Positions 1 to 12,670 of a stretch of 64,000 bases of DNA are shown one piece after another. The notes under the pieces were generated by a model. The model worked only from the letters and a program-made list of their open reading frames with translations, was not told the DNA's origin and ran no database searches. Origin of the DNA: Stichopus chloronotus (taxonomy: Eukaryota > Echinodermata > Holothuroidea > Aspidochirotida > Stichopodidae); NCBI GenBank assembly GCA_021234535.1, contig CM037843.1:40239200-40303199 (forward strand), read 5' to 3'. Within the stretch, counting starts at the first letter, position 1. Every line of letters starts with the position of its first letter. The translations under genes were made by a program, and so were the position numbers.

Positions 1-3000
1 CTCTCCCCCCCAAAAAAAAACAACCAGAGAAACGAAAAGAACATCACCCTCATGACAATACTACTGTCGGTTGTCTATGATGATGTACATGAAAAGATGG
101 ATATCGACACATTCCAACGTACTGCCCATGCAGATGTACTGTCCTGTAAAACTGACCTAAGACAGCAGACAGTGCAAAAGTTGTATATAAAGAAAAGATG
201 GAATTAAAGGGGACAATAAAGGTTGACAGGATATGTCTAAGTTTGTGGTATTAACTGGGACTGAGGAGCTATACAAAATCATGTGACAAAAGAGACCAAT
301 GATGGAAATTGATAGACCTACTGTGTAAAAGAGGTCTTAACTTTGGAACTTGAAGCGAAAGGGATTCTGCTGTAGGTATTGAGTGGTGACATTTCGAAAT
401 CATATATTGCAAGATGCCGTTGGTAGCTTGGCTCAAAATGAAACTGCCAACTGCAGCAACATCATCATGTCATGCTTCAGCGTCATTGCTGATATGAAAG
501 CCACAACTTTGTTAATCTCAGAGAAAGAGATCTGAGCAAAGTAATAGAGAATGAAAAAAAAAAAAAAGGAAAGTAGAAAGAAAAAGAGGGAAGAAAAGCG
601 AAAGAAAAATAAAGGGGTTTTAATGGTAGACACTGTCATATTTTGTTGTTGACTATCAAAGGCCAGGGTTTACAATATTTACGATTTGTTTACTTATTTT
701 GTTTGTCGGGTTTTGTATGTTTATAGGATCGTCTGAACCTGACTGGAACAATTATGTTTATGCTTTGCAGGCCTTGTAATGGTAGTTTGTTTAGAGTAAA
801 ACTTTCAGTGGGGATGTTGGGAATGGAAAGGTTTGTTTCTTTTTTATTGGAAATGAAAAAAATTCCTACAGCATAGCAATCAGTCTGATGAGGTAAGTTT
901 AGCAGTAGAAGGTTTTTACCGTTCTTTTCCATTTCTTTTGATTGGGTCTCGCAGGCCTTGGAGCATTTTTAAAGCGCACAAGACAGTTGGGAGACAGGCG
1001 CGTTGGGGCGCACGAGCTCGGATTGCGCTCCAGGCCTGAGAGCCTGCTGGTGGAGAGAGAGTCTTCCTGCTTTGGTGGTCGTAAAAAGATTTAAAGGACA
1101 AAAAAAAAAAAAACACGAAATGTATCAGACATCATGACAGCAAAGAGCAAATACTCAATGCTTTCATTCGCTAACAATCGAGATAAAACATTTATCTCTG
1201 ACAGAAAAAAAAAAAAAAAAAACAAATCCCTGAAGATGGCTGAAAGTAAAGAGAGATAAACAAGCATTTTAAAGATCACTCCTTCTCCTAGTCTCTTGAA
1301 TTCTGTTGAATTCATATTGAAAAAGTTGTATTCATACGGTGTTTATGTTTCAGAACAACTTTGGTCACATTACCTCTCTGAAGCTGCAAGTTCCAAAACT
1401 GGAGATACACCCATCACCGGTTGCTATGGTAGCAGCAGTTCAGTAAAGATTAGATGAATTCTTCTATCAAATGACACCTCACCCTCTTCATTTTGTATGG
1501 GACGTGGAGTTATCATCTCTGGGAGATTTTTCGTGCAAGATGCAACGTGATTTAGCAACATTCCATCACAGTCTGTCTTTTGAGACAGATGGTATAAATA
1601 TGTCCAATATCACTTGAGGTAGATATTGACTGTTCTGAGAGAGTTCAATTGAAGGCAAATATCGACAATTGTGAACTCGGTATCATTGAAGTGTGTGAAA
1701 GAAGTTGGATTTTCCTGGATCATGTTCAGCCCACACTCAAAGAACAAGGTGCTCAATCGTACATGTCCGATATTTGACATTTCCACTGTTTGTGCTCGTG
1801 TGATTCAGACTCGTACACAATCTGTCATAAAAATTATGTCTAAAGGAATCGTGTCCTGGTGAACATGAAGTCACCAAGTTTTGTGCCCATTTGTGGGCAG
1901 GACAGGAATAGAAAAGTAAAACAATGGAAACATGACAGACGTGACTTCTCAATATCAAGTGTTCTTTAACTTCTCAAATGTTCTTGCAAAATTTATGCAA
2001 ATTTAATACAATAACTGTGGCCTCTGCTAGATGTGGCTGTATTGGGGAACCCTCCAGTGGTGGCCCCCATAGCATCACATCCTCTTCATCGAATCTTTTT
2101 GAAGTTTTTCGCGGTCCATGGTCCAAGTTTTTTTTGCAGTGCGTGGTCCATTTACAATTTGCATCGCAATTAGTTTACTGGACCTAACCATCAACAGTGC
2201 ATAGCTGTTTCATTCACCATTCCATTTTACTGAAAAGCCCTGTTCTGAAGAGCTGATGAGCACATCTTTAATTGAAGGTAATAGTTATATTGAAAGCAAC
2301 TTGCATTTATTGTTTTGAGTGAATGCTTCGACTTCTGCGATGGTGTCTGTTGATAGAACTTAGAATCAACCATTAATGACATGCAATTGTAATGAAGGAG
2401 CAGCTTGCTGGGGAGATCAATGAAATACTGGTTCTGACATTACAGATGGTAGAGCACCAAGTATTGCATCATTTTGACGCAGGGCATCTGCTTTAAGTAA
2501 CAAATGGCAAACCGTTTTTGGTGTCTGGTTTCGCAGAGGATGCTGTGACTCTAAAGGGGTTTGCTTGATTTGATTGCTTCAAAATTTGAGTTGTTTGTGG
2601 TTCTTTGATTCTGCACAGTCATGGCTACTTAGCCTCCCTGTGAGTTACTTAACTGTTGATGTCATCTTCACACCTCTTAAAACCCATTAGAACCTATATA
2701 ATACTCCGGGCGAACCCAACCAGGCCAGGCAGTAATCATATCTTTGACAGCTCTCCTTTCCTCCAAAATCCTTATTTCATTTGACGGCTACTGACAATTG
2801 CTGTCAAGTTCTCCTCCAGAAGGTGTCTGTCTTTTCACTTGGGCTCAGCAGTAAACATGCTGTGGTTGGGGAGGCAAAAAAAAAAGCCTTCTCTTCGGCT
2901 GATTATTGTTTTGTAGCTGTCAAGGTGTGGAGTAAATGCCCTTATGATGTCCTCTGCACCTGTGGTCCTCCTTGCAGCAGTATAGTAGTAAGTGTAATGT

Positions 3001-4440
3001 AACAGTGGTATGTGCTAGTCAAAACCTTATCAAATTGCTAAAACATTTACTTCTCTAAAAACATACAAAAAAAAAAAAAGAAGGAAATCAGAGGGGGCTT
3101 TTTCCTCCCAGCAAAGGAGGGTTTCCCCAAACCACACCTGTCCAGAGCGAGATTTCATTTTGTAAATAGGATTTGACAAGGTAAAGGGAGACTGGGTCTT
3201 GCGATTTATAGTGGCGGTAGTAAAGACAGCTTTTTCATGGAGACATTTGTTGTGTCTGTGAGAGACAGCTGGTTGGGCCTGAACTTTTCAGGTATTTTGA
3301 AGACTTGATTTGTGTCAAGGAAGCTGCTGTATTGATTATCTTGATACCTTCTTAATTTATGAATCAAATCAGCCTTTTGGAAGACAAGGTCTCCATGCTT
3401 GTGGGTGAGTTTTTTTTTTTTTTTGTGTTCGAATAGATTAATGTCATTGGGGATTGTTAAAATGTCCCCATCTGTACTGTAGTACAATAAATTATTTGCC
3501 CTTAATCACAGAATAAGGCATTTTCAAGCCTCAACTATCAGTCAAAGGGGGTTAACAATCTCATGAAAAGATTTGTAAGGTACAGAAGGATTTTGAATGA
3601 ATAATTGGAGTCATCCAGGTAGTGCGGGTTGTCTAAAGTGTTAAGAGAAAAGAGCAGGAATGGTGCAAGTAAGTTAATAAATATCGTTGTCGCTGTCCCT
3701 TCATTCACAACTACTGGCACCAAAGAAATTCGCAGGCTTAAAGAGGCTCGAGCAAGCAGACTGGAAAGGTGCTTTTGCACAATTAAATTAGCTCTCCAGT
3801 TGATTTTGGGAGGACGACCTTATTGTGGAATCTCATCATCTGGCCATGTGTAGACATTTTATATGCTGTATAGGCATCTCTACGCTCTAGCAACTGCGTG
3901 CTTTACTGTTATAGCATTGTGATTTATTGCCAGTATCATTAAGTTACATAAATTTTGATGCATTTCAAAGTTGTAAAGATATAAATACCTATGTTTCTTC
4001 ATGAGAATGACAGTGTGCTTTTGAATCTGTTTTATTATGTTTATTGTGTTTACTATAGGATCCTGTTATTCTAAGCTTTGCAAAGTGCCGTGTTCTTGTT
4101 GTGAGGCAGAAAAGTTTTTTTTCTTTTTCTTTTGTATAAATGGATTATTTTCTTGTAACTTTTGTTTTGCTACAGGTGACGCTTTTTGTGACTTGTCTGT
4201 GGTGATATATGCTTTTCTACAGTAGATTTAAAAAGCTCCAAACAAGCTTGTGCTAACATTAGGAGAGGAGTTGTCACCATCACACTAACATTAAATGCGG
4301 GAGAGATCTGTTTTCAGTTTATTTGCAGTGGAACATCGACAAGGACATAGAAATACTTGTCTAAAACTTAATTAAAGCAAAACAAAGAGAGATATTTTTC
4401 ACATATCTTTGAGAAAAACAGCAGCACAGATTTTCACTAA

Positions 4441-4651
4441 ATTTTTATTGTCAGAGCTAGGTCAGTCTAATGTTGTTAGACTATGTGAATGTGTCATTCA
4501 CCAGGACCACAAATTGTAACAGATATATATATATATATATATATATAGTTTTTATTGTCACTGTCAGAGCTAGGTCAGGCTAATGTTGTTAGACTATGTG
4601 AATGTGTCATTCTCCAGAACCACTAATTGTAACAGGTATATATATATATCA
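4441..4651. repeat. Two-copy tandem duplication, each copy ending in a (TA)n tract
   Basis: A segment of about 105 bp beginning tttttattgtcagagctagg and ending in an alternating AT tract occurs twice in direct orientation, at about 4441-4546 and 4547-4651. The copies differ by a few substitutions (for example gtcagtctaa versus gtcaggctaa) and in AT-tract length. Few differences suggest a fairly recent duplication. It abuts the 3' side of the Penelope-like remnant and could be part of its flank. Confidence 0.85.
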
Positions 4652-5115
4652 AATGGTCTGCGTAGCACAAAACTTGAAATTAAGAAAACACAGGATACCA
4701 TTGCTTTAAAAGTAACCATATTTAATGGCAAAAACACTCCAAAAATACGACATGTTTCGCAAGCACAGCTTGCATCATCAGGTGCAACAAGAAAGAATGG
4801 TAATACAGTCTACAATACGCCAGATAGAATATAGCACTGAAAACACTTAGTTAAATAGAGTGAATGAGGGGCATTCACGCTGTTTGTTAAGACTAGGGTT
4901 TTGCCAGCTGATGTGAAGGCTTTCTTTAATCTTAAGCTGAAGCTTAGTAGGAGCTGAGTCAATGATTGTGAAAGAGTTGTGATCACTTTTGCCTTTGCAA
5001 GTAGCAGATTTGTTAAGGTGTTTGTAAATATGGGAGTTTTTATCAGTGAAAAGATGCTCATGTATTCTTGTAGCCAGGTGTCTATGGGTTTCCCCTATGT
5101 AACAAGCTTTACATA
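4640..5115 (-). mobile_element. 5'-truncated Penelope-like retroelement with GIY-YIG endonuclease remnant
   Basis: On the minus strand a frame from about 5115 down to 4847 encodes CKACYIGETHRHLATRIHEHL-type sequence (written here in part), then a HIYKHL block, then LKIKESLHIS and PSLNKQ. The CYIGET...RI.EH core, the downstream H-I-x-K-H-L and the terminal P-x-LNKQ are characteristic of the C-terminal GIY-YIG endonuclease of Penelope-like elements (PLEs). The reverse transcriptase that should precede it is missing: homology stops at an (AT)n tract near 5110-5142. The copy is therefore 5'-truncated, which is common for PLEs, and cannot be autonomous. The frame ends with a stop after SFTLFN at 4847. 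Downstream 3' sequence carries a hammerhead-like motif. The element lies antisense to the Meis gene, inside an intron. The exact 3' end (about 4640-4680) is a guess. Confidence 0.85.
4745..4786 (-). ncRNA. Hammerhead-ribozyme-like motif in the Penelope-like 3' region
   Basis: Read on the minus strand, the conserved box CUGAUGA (4781-4775) is followed by a six-pair stem, GCAAGC with GCUUGC around a UGU loop (4773-4759). Next comes the second conserved box GAAA (4758-4755), then C-AU-GUC, which can form a two-pair helix III with a two-base loop and puts a GUC cleavage triplet at 4751-4749. Minimal hammerheads with a very short helix III are known in PLE terminal repeats. Deviations are one unpaired U between CUGAUGA and stem II, and a weak helix I (two Watson-Crick pairs, a mismatch, then a wobble). 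It may therefore be decayed or inactive. Confidence 0.6.
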
Positions 5116-8100
5116 TATAGCATATAGCATATATATATATAAATATGTTGACAAATATGACAATTTTGAAGCACAAAAAATTTTACATATATATGTATAG
5201 TTTGCACTGCAAAGTTTTCCTGACTGTCTCTTATGCCACAGGCATTACCTGTTGTTAAGCTATGTTTTTATATGTGCTAAAGAGAATCTCAACCTGAAAA
5301 GATTGTCCCAGTGTGAAGATATTCAAAAATGACCTTTGTGTGTACTTTCTTAAAGATAACAATACTTTCTAGGAAATCTTGTACTGGCGATGATCTGTGG
5401 TTGAGGTTGTATCCCTGTTTAAGTAAAGTACTTGCGAACTTCTTGCAATTCGATATGCCCAAAAAAATTGGAGCTGAAGTATTTATACAGGTACACACTC
5501 TCCTTGATAGTGATGAGTTTTAAGATGAGTTTGGGAAAAATTAAAGTCAGAGATATGAGACACAGGTAACCCCAAAATTTGTGTTTCTGTGCACTATAGC
5601 AAGGTCTTCCTCAGCGTGAGTTTGTCCGATAATGATTTCACTCGATAAGTCTCTCAAAAGGTGGATGTATCCTGGAGTGGTTGCTGTATATATTCAAATA
5701 AATTTGTTTTCCTCACTGGGTGTATTTTTTCTGTCATTATATCCCCCCCAAAAATAATACACTGAAGAATTTTAACAGAAATGTAGAAAAGATTATAATA
5801 TAAAAAAATAATAAATAATACAGAAAAAGGAGAAATGTACAAACTCCAGACATGTCAATTCTGGGAAAATTATGATCCAAAGGGAAGCCATGTTAACATT
5901 CTTTAGGATTTGCAATCAGAGGATGGATAAAATTATCCAACCTTTAAACTTTTTGTTGAGGATGTTGACCAACAGATCATACATCATATTTTTTAAATCT
6001 ACACTTTGAAGATGATTTAAGTCGTTGAGGAGCATCTTTTACAGTCTCCCTATTTTTCTCGATCCTCCTCTCTCGATCCCTCTCTGTTCATAATGTAACA
6101 AACTTGCCCACGACAATTAGGTTTACATTCATCCGTAAGGACGAGGGACCGGCTGCATTTATCGTAAAATCTTGACACATTTAAGGACTGCTTGTCACCA
6201 ATGATTACATTATGATGGCATATGTGTAGGCTTTGAAATGGTCATTGGCAAAGTCAGACCCTACAGAAAGTATCTACATATGTGGGTGAAATAAGAAAAA
6301 AGGGAAAAGAGTAATGAACTCATATCAAATGAAATGGAAAAAACGAGCATGAAAAATCATCTACTTGCATATTCTTATCTCATTGGGGCCTACAGAGCTC
6401 TCTGGGATATCCAGTGAGATTGGTGAATGGATGGAGGAGTGGTGTGTGGTAATGCTTAACCATGTGACCTGATGTCATACTCTTTATGTTTTGCAAAAAA
6501 ATATGTTTGTGTATGTTTATATTTACAAGATTGTCGTGACAGTGTTAATATCAGAATGAGGTCAGTATTAACCTTACTTAGTTCGGAGAAGATGGAAGAG
6601 GTAAAGCGGGATGAGTAGATGGGCAGGGGGAGAATTAACTTCTAGGGATGAAATTTGACCAACCCACCCAGCCTATTAGAATTGGAGCTCATGCAGTTTG
6701 TCACTGATTTGATTACACGTTTATCGATGAGCTTGCCACAGCCATTTAAGGACCACATTTTTCTGACTAAAACTCAATGGCATGAGCAGCGTTATTTCGC
6801 TTTTTTGTTAGGTTTTCTTTGTGATATTGAGACCAAGGGAATATCTGTTGCTTTATTCAATCCTTAGCTCGAAGTAGCTGCTGAAATTTCTGAATTAGCA
6901 GTCCTGTATGAGGATGAGATAAACTGGTGAAAGTGAAACTGGTGAAAGAAATGTATTGGAGTGTAAAGGTGAAGCCAGTTGCTGTTGTTGAGAAGTGAAA
7001 TCACACTAGCAGACAGTTCGTTGGACCTGAATCTAGCATCAATGCTGTCATAAACATAAGTGCCAGCCACTTTCCTTTTTTGTACGTGTGTGTGTCCCCT
7101 CAGGAGTAAATTGTGAACTTGAACCCTCGGTGGCCATGACTGGAAAAATGTAAATGAGAGTTGTCGCTGATTACCTCCCCTGCTGGACTGGTGTTAGGAG
7201 GTGAAGACTGCAAGTGCGGAACCTGGGAAATGGGACAGAGGATGTCGTGTTCGGGATGGTTCCCCAGCTGTTTCGTGGAGAGCAGTTTTCCCTTCCCACA
7301 GATGTTGTGGTGTCCATTCACCAGAGGCATCACGTTAAGCCCGCCCTTGATCCTGCTGATTGTAAATTACAACACCTGTCAGTTACTCAGTGTGATGTTC
7401 CATAGTACGGTTACTCGAGGGATTCCCTGGGTTTCATATGTTATGATATAACCAGCATGCCAAGCTACTTGGCGTGTTACTCAGAATAAATCTACTAATG
7501 TGACCGACATACCCTATTCTTCTCTCCCCCCTTGTTTCAGTTAACGAGTTAGGTGTAGCCCATTGTCTTTGCTGGTTTCACTAGCTGTCACGATTTTGGC
7601 ATGTCTCTATTTGACGTAATGGGAAGTAGCTTCTAAGGCAACCACAGTAAAGAGATGATACGTATTCAAGTGGACTGGGGATTAGATCTCATTCTTGCTT
7701 GCATCTCTGTGTAGCCTGAACGTTAAAGCCCCAAACCAGCATTCTGACTCCGAAAAGCAGAGTTACAATCCAAACAGAACTTGCAATTTGCACTGTTGAA
7801 CTCACAGATAGAAGAAAAGAAAATAGAACAATGACTCAGCATAAACAACAACAAGTATGAACAGCTTGGAAAAGTAAATAAATGTAAGTGGGCATGGGAC
7901 AGTCAATGACCTTTTTGTATTGCATTGTCCTATAACAGTTGTCACATAAAGCTATTGGGTTTGGTTGAAAGATCAATTTGACAATAGAACTGACATCTCT
8001 ATCTTTATCTATTCTGGTAATTAACAATATGGAAATTCCTCAGGTGTAACATGATGGAATCGACACCGAGGGTCACGCTTTCGTCATGCCTGGCCATCTT

Positions 8101-8184
8101 AGTAAGTTTACGGTTTGCCAATATACATGAGAAATTATGATAGTTTGACCAATTGTTCTCTCTTTTGTATTATTGTTACCACAG

Positions 8185-8374
8185 GTTTTACACCAAAGTC
8201 AGAACCAGACGGGTTTGAATTCAAACAGTGGACTGCCAGCAAATTCAAATTCAGGATCAGGTCACGGGGGTTACAACCAGCAACCGGAGGACACCCATTC
8301 AAACCCTGGTTCTGATCCACCTCTCACCAGTATGGTATCTTCAGTTCATTCAGGAGACAACAGCAGTGAAACAG
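8185..8374 (+). CDS. meis: Meis/homothorax exon: linker upstream of the homeodomain
   Basis: This internal exon encodes about 63 residues of the flexible region between the MEIS N-terminal domain and the homeodomain. The frame starts V-L-H-Q-S-Q directly after the acceptor ttaccacag (phase 0). It is rich in Ser, Asn, Gly, Gln and Pro, and ends SSVHSGDNSSET plus the first base of a split codon. HSGDNSSE is a recognisable MEIS-family motif found in the same place in vertebrate MEIS1, just before the GDGLD block. The donor is ACAG|GTAAGG (intron starts 8375, phase 1). It joins in frame to the exon at 44347, giving [11 protein letters not shown]. The Asn/Ser-rich first two thirds has no clear counterpart in the vertebrate proteins I remember and is probably lineage-specific. 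The acceptor choice is inferred: a second AG lies at 8199-8200. The frame is not in doubt. Confidence 0.85.
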
Positions 8375-10081
8375 GTAAGGCATCAATGACACCACCATAT
8401 GTTACTGACAGCTTTCTTGTTGGAACCTTTATAAACCCATCCTGTCCCCCTATGTTATCCCATCCCTGATTCTGTGTGTCTTCCATCCCTTCTCCTCCTA
8501 CACAGTCATCCTATCCCACATCATGTCCCATGTCCACCCCACACGCCCCTTTCCCAGCTGACACGCCTCGTCCAAACAGGTACCAACTAGAGTATTTTCA
8601 ATGCCCAGCATAGCAATGCAGAGGCCAGGGGAGGGGGGTCTGTTCATGTTACTAAGGCTTTGGGTAATTGACATGAGGTCAATGATCGACAGTTGTTATT
8701 GTCTTATCACACTGTACATCTTCAATGAGTTCAGCATGTGCTGCCGAAACTCGGTGACCTGGTATGATTTTGTAACATCCAGGGAGAGAGGGAGGTATTG
8801 ACTTTGAGTGTAAATGTCAAAAGTCATCTTAAAGATTGTTAAACTACCAGGGGTAACATGTCAAAGTGCAGTATGTTCAATTGCTCCTTTTTAGAAATTT
8901 ACAGAGGTGGAAGTGTATTCTTGGTATAGTTTCATTAGAAAATCCAACCGTAGCGACCTCGTCTCTGGGACGTCGATCAGCGGATCCATGTTTTTGATAA
9001 GCTGTGTGATCAGATTTGTAAATCCTCTTAGTGTTGGTGTCTCGAAGAAGAGAGGTGAATTGAGGATTCCGATAAGAGGTTGAGCACATGAAACAGACTG
9101 ATGAGACACACAGATGGTTTGTCTCTAAAGTATCTGTCAAAATTCTTAAAATTAACCTTTCACTTTTGTGACACTGCTTCTCCCAATGTCCCAACCACAA
9201 ATCTTTCTCTGTAAATGCTGCTGGACTCATTACATACCCTACAGGAGTAGAATTTAACACCGATCGCAATGATCAGCGTTCTCAAACACTTTTGTTGTCT
9301 CCTGCTCTTGTTGTTGTGGCTTCCAAGCCCTTTGGAAAGCCCCATGGTGTCCTCGGGATCACAACCTCGGAAATGATCATTTCTGATTTTGCTTTTTGCG
9401 GTAATCAGGCTTTGGCTCTGTGTCATCTTAAAGTAGCATTTATCATACATTTATTTTGATTATTTTATTAAAGGGCCAATGATCTCTATCCAATGGGTTA
9501 ATAGTTTCAGGGAGCCTGGACTCCAGTAGAGTTATCCTGCTTGTATTCAGTACTATCAGCACAATTGCGATGACTTTTGTATGAGTTGTAACATTTCTGC
9601 AATTCATTTTAAGGTTTGTCGTGATTTGAGTCTTTTCTCTTGCAACTCCAGTGGGCTTTTCAATCTCAGACTCCCCCTACATGTAATTTTAGTGTCTGTG
9701 TATCTACCTGAAAGGATAGCTCCGCAAAATATGTGCCATAGCTGCATTGTAGCCGAGCATCATGTTGCAAAAGAGGAAGAATAGTTTTAACACCCCGCTG
9801 TAGGTATTTCAATACACAGGATGGTCCGACAGGGTGCAGCAATTGAAAAACAAATCTGCATGAGTAGTCGTACGCTATCGCAGGTCTGTGTTTCGTTGGG
9901 ATGGTAATATTTATGTCACATCGTGCATCAAGAACCAAGCTGCAGGTGGGCCACTCTCACATCATGTAAGATGTAGATCACCTTCGAACAGTTTGACTAG
10001 GACATGGAAGGAGGGAAAGGGTGGTGGTAGAAGAAATATGTGAAGAAACCTTGGAGATGTTTTCTCGTACCTCTTCATACT

Positions 10082-10350
10082 ACCACTATTCAGTGGCTAC
10101 ACTTTTTGATTGCCACCGCTCACAACCTTCATGAGCGTATTCATTCCCATCACTCACTGACTGTACACTATTGATTACCCTGCGCACTGGCTACACACCT
10201 ATCTGTTACCACCGCTCAGTGGCTCAACACACCTATCCATTAACCACCACTCACAAACTATATTCATCTAGTGTTTACCAACACTTGGTGGTTATCTACC
10301 TATCGGTTACCACTGGTCATACCTATTGATTACCGCTGTTCACTGGCGTT
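10082..10350. repeat. Degenerate minisatellite, about nine units of 23-35 bp
   Basis: Units follow the pattern ccaccgctcagtggctacac followed by cctattgatta, with the ccacc-ctca and attgatta/tctgttac blocks recurring about every 31-35 bp. Divergence between units is high, so the array is old. No coding frame runs through it. Confidence 0.7.
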
Positions 10351-12474
10351 AACTTCCTGACATGCATGACCTTTTCTTATGAAAGTTGCGTCTTTTGATT
10401 GTGCAATCATTTCTATTAAACTTGAATTTGGAATGGAACTGACTACTGACATACACATTAATATGGGACTCATACTCGCATGTGCACATTCAAATCAACC
10501 TTATGGCAAATATACACAAAAGTGACAGCTTTAATTCAATCAACAAAATATCTTTTTTACCAGCCTTGTATCTTTTTTACCAGCCTTGTTACTATATGAG
10601 TCAGTTTTTTGCATGTAAACTACGATATGACGAATTCTTTTCATGGTTTTGTGTCGTTGTAGATCAGTCATCATACCACCCCCCTCCCCTCCCCTCCCGG
10701 AACATGTTCGTGAGTCTCCTCCTTTCTGACTTGCATCATCACTGCATGATAGGGAACCACTGATGTATTCTTGGTATTGTCTCAATAGAATGTGTCTGTA
10801 GAAGCTGTAACAAAAGTAAACACACAACAGTCACTGAGAAGAAAAGGCAGAGAAAGTTCAGTTTACATTGATATTGTTTGAAATGTTCAGTAGAGTTGTG
10901 ATTTTGGCAAGGTGGGTATTTGGACAGACAGATGTTCCATGGAAAGTGCCATTTGGACAAGAAACTGGAAAGATGGAAATGGAATAAACCAGCATGCTAA
11001 TTAATTATCGAAATGCTGACACAGACACTGTTTACAAAGGCTGTAACAGGATGCACTAAGTTAAGTTTGCTCTCACATTGTAGTACAGCTTCTCAATCAT
11101 TTCTCAGGGTCCTCTTCGCAAACACTGGAGGCATGATGGTATTTTTCCCTTTGTTTTCTGTTATATTTGAGCACCTGATTTGGTATTTATCAGGGAGGGG
11201 AGGGGGTGCTATCAGGGCAAGATGCTGGGAGAAATTACTGCATGAGATAGTGGAGAGATTCACGTCTCAAAGATTACATTTGATTTGAAAGAGTGAGGAT
11301 AAAGAATTCAGCGTCATTTTGTATGATGAGCTTATAAAATATTTGGCCATGACTCTCATGAACAGCCAACATGGTTGATCTGTGTATAGTCCTCGTTGGA
11401 GCTAAGCTAATTGCAGGGACCCGTCTCAGTCCAGATCGTGTTGATGGCGAGGAGGCACGTAGCTACACGTAGATACCGTGAAGTCTCTCAGAATCATTAT
11501 CTTTAAAGTAGCAGGGCACAGATGGATGTGTCATCACCCTTTGGGGCTTTATTGACCCAGAACATTCTATGTTTAGGTCAGGGATGATTTGAAACACAGG
11601 TAGAAACAATAAATATGCCTCAAAGTTTTAAAGTCGATAAAAGGGGGGGGGGAAAGATCATCATGCCAACAGCTAGCTGAGATGTTAACCTCATGCATGC
11701 TCCTTGCATTCTGAAGATGCCAACTGTCGTCTTAACCCGTCTAAGTCACCCTTGATGTAGTAATTGGCATGTCAAGTAGTTTGATTTGAAGCCATGCTAT
11801 TACATGTGCACAGTCAATAGAAGTATATGTAGACAATATTAAAGCTGTATAGTCAGAACGTAACATATATGCGTGTAGTCATTTCGATGAAATGTTGACA
11901 ACAGGATCCAAGCTGGATCAAACAGGTAGATTCATCTGCATACAAGGCAGCTAACATTCACCTTGAAGCAAACATGTAGGCAGCCTGCATTCATAAAGAA
12001 ATAATTATAGGTACAATGAGATTCAACTTAGACATGTAAATTAAAGTCATCTAGAATTATGTAGGTAATGGGGAAAATTTAAGTCGGGTAAGACACTTAG
12101 AAACATCTAGACACATATATAGGTATCACTGAGATTTAAGTAGGGATTGAACGTGTGTGGATATCATGAAGCGGTGCATAGACAGCACTGAGATCAAGCT
12201 GAAACAAGATTAATATGTCTAGTAGTTTAAAAGTGCACAAAGGTATCAAGGACATAGCAAATTTTTAGAGCAATATTTTAGTGTATATGTGTAACTGTTT
12301 CACAGAGCTTTTTACATACACAACAGTGAGGTCCAAGCTGAAACAAACCTAAAGTAATGTGGAGGTTCATCGATCGGTAAAGTACGGTAAATTTGTATTG
12401 AGTTAGCTGGGATAGAGTGATGAAAAGGTGTCATGAAATGTGATAGTTTGCTGGCTAATTTGCATTCTTTAACT

Positions 12475-12670
12475 AATCTTAATCATTTGAAAAAGAATTT
12501 GAAAACTTGTTTTTTTAATTGTTTAAGTTCATAACTGCTCTTGTATTTTATGATTTTAGGACTTTACTGCTTCCATATTATGTACATCGTCACTTCTTTT
12601 TATAATTTTCTTTGTAGAGCGCTTTCAGTTCCATTGGAAGGCGCTTTACAAATATCATAATGTAATGTGG
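12475..12670 (+). mobile_element. 3' end of a non-LTR (LINE) retrotransposon
   Basis: A short frame at 12475-12534 reads NLNHLKKNLKTCFFNCLSS then stop. This resembles the last residues of LINE reverse transcriptase proteins, where an LKK.LKT.LF motif precedes the stop. About 85 bp downstream is the block agagcgctttcagttccatt followed by ggaaggcgctttacaaat (12615-12654). This is the pair of GCGCT motifs seen at the 3' ends of many CR1/L2-type elements. The copy is heavily 5'-truncated. It lies in the same orientation as the host gene. Clade assignment is tentative. Confidence 0.65.

Larger units (their letters stand above)
1..8184 (+). other. 3' part of an upstream Meis intron
   Basis: This is non-coding sequence leading to the acceptor at 8181-8184, which has a pyrimidine-rich tract (ttctctcttttgtatta) and then ccacag. 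No MEIS N-terminal domain exon was recognised, so those exons probably lie before the window. Poly-A runs of 13-18 bases occur near 554, 1100 and 1205, with T runs near 3411. Apart from the tandem duplication at 4441-4651 and the Penelope-like remnant at about 4640-5115, I see no gene or repeat that I can name. Short reading frames here have no recognisable domain. Confidence 0.7.

Noticed and set aside
1335..1440. Possible upstream exon after tgtttatgtttcag
   Set aside because: A pyrimidine-type acceptor is followed by about 30 open codons in one frame, but the peptide does not resemble any part of MEIS and no good donor follows.
8115..8315. Overlapping plus- and minus-strand frames across the exon at 8185
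   Set aside because: These are other-frame shadows of the real exon; only the frame ending HSGDNSSET joins in phase to the homeodomain exon.
8877..9269. 130-codon minus-strand frame
   Set aside because: No domain recognised and no plausible splice context; lies inside the Meis intron.
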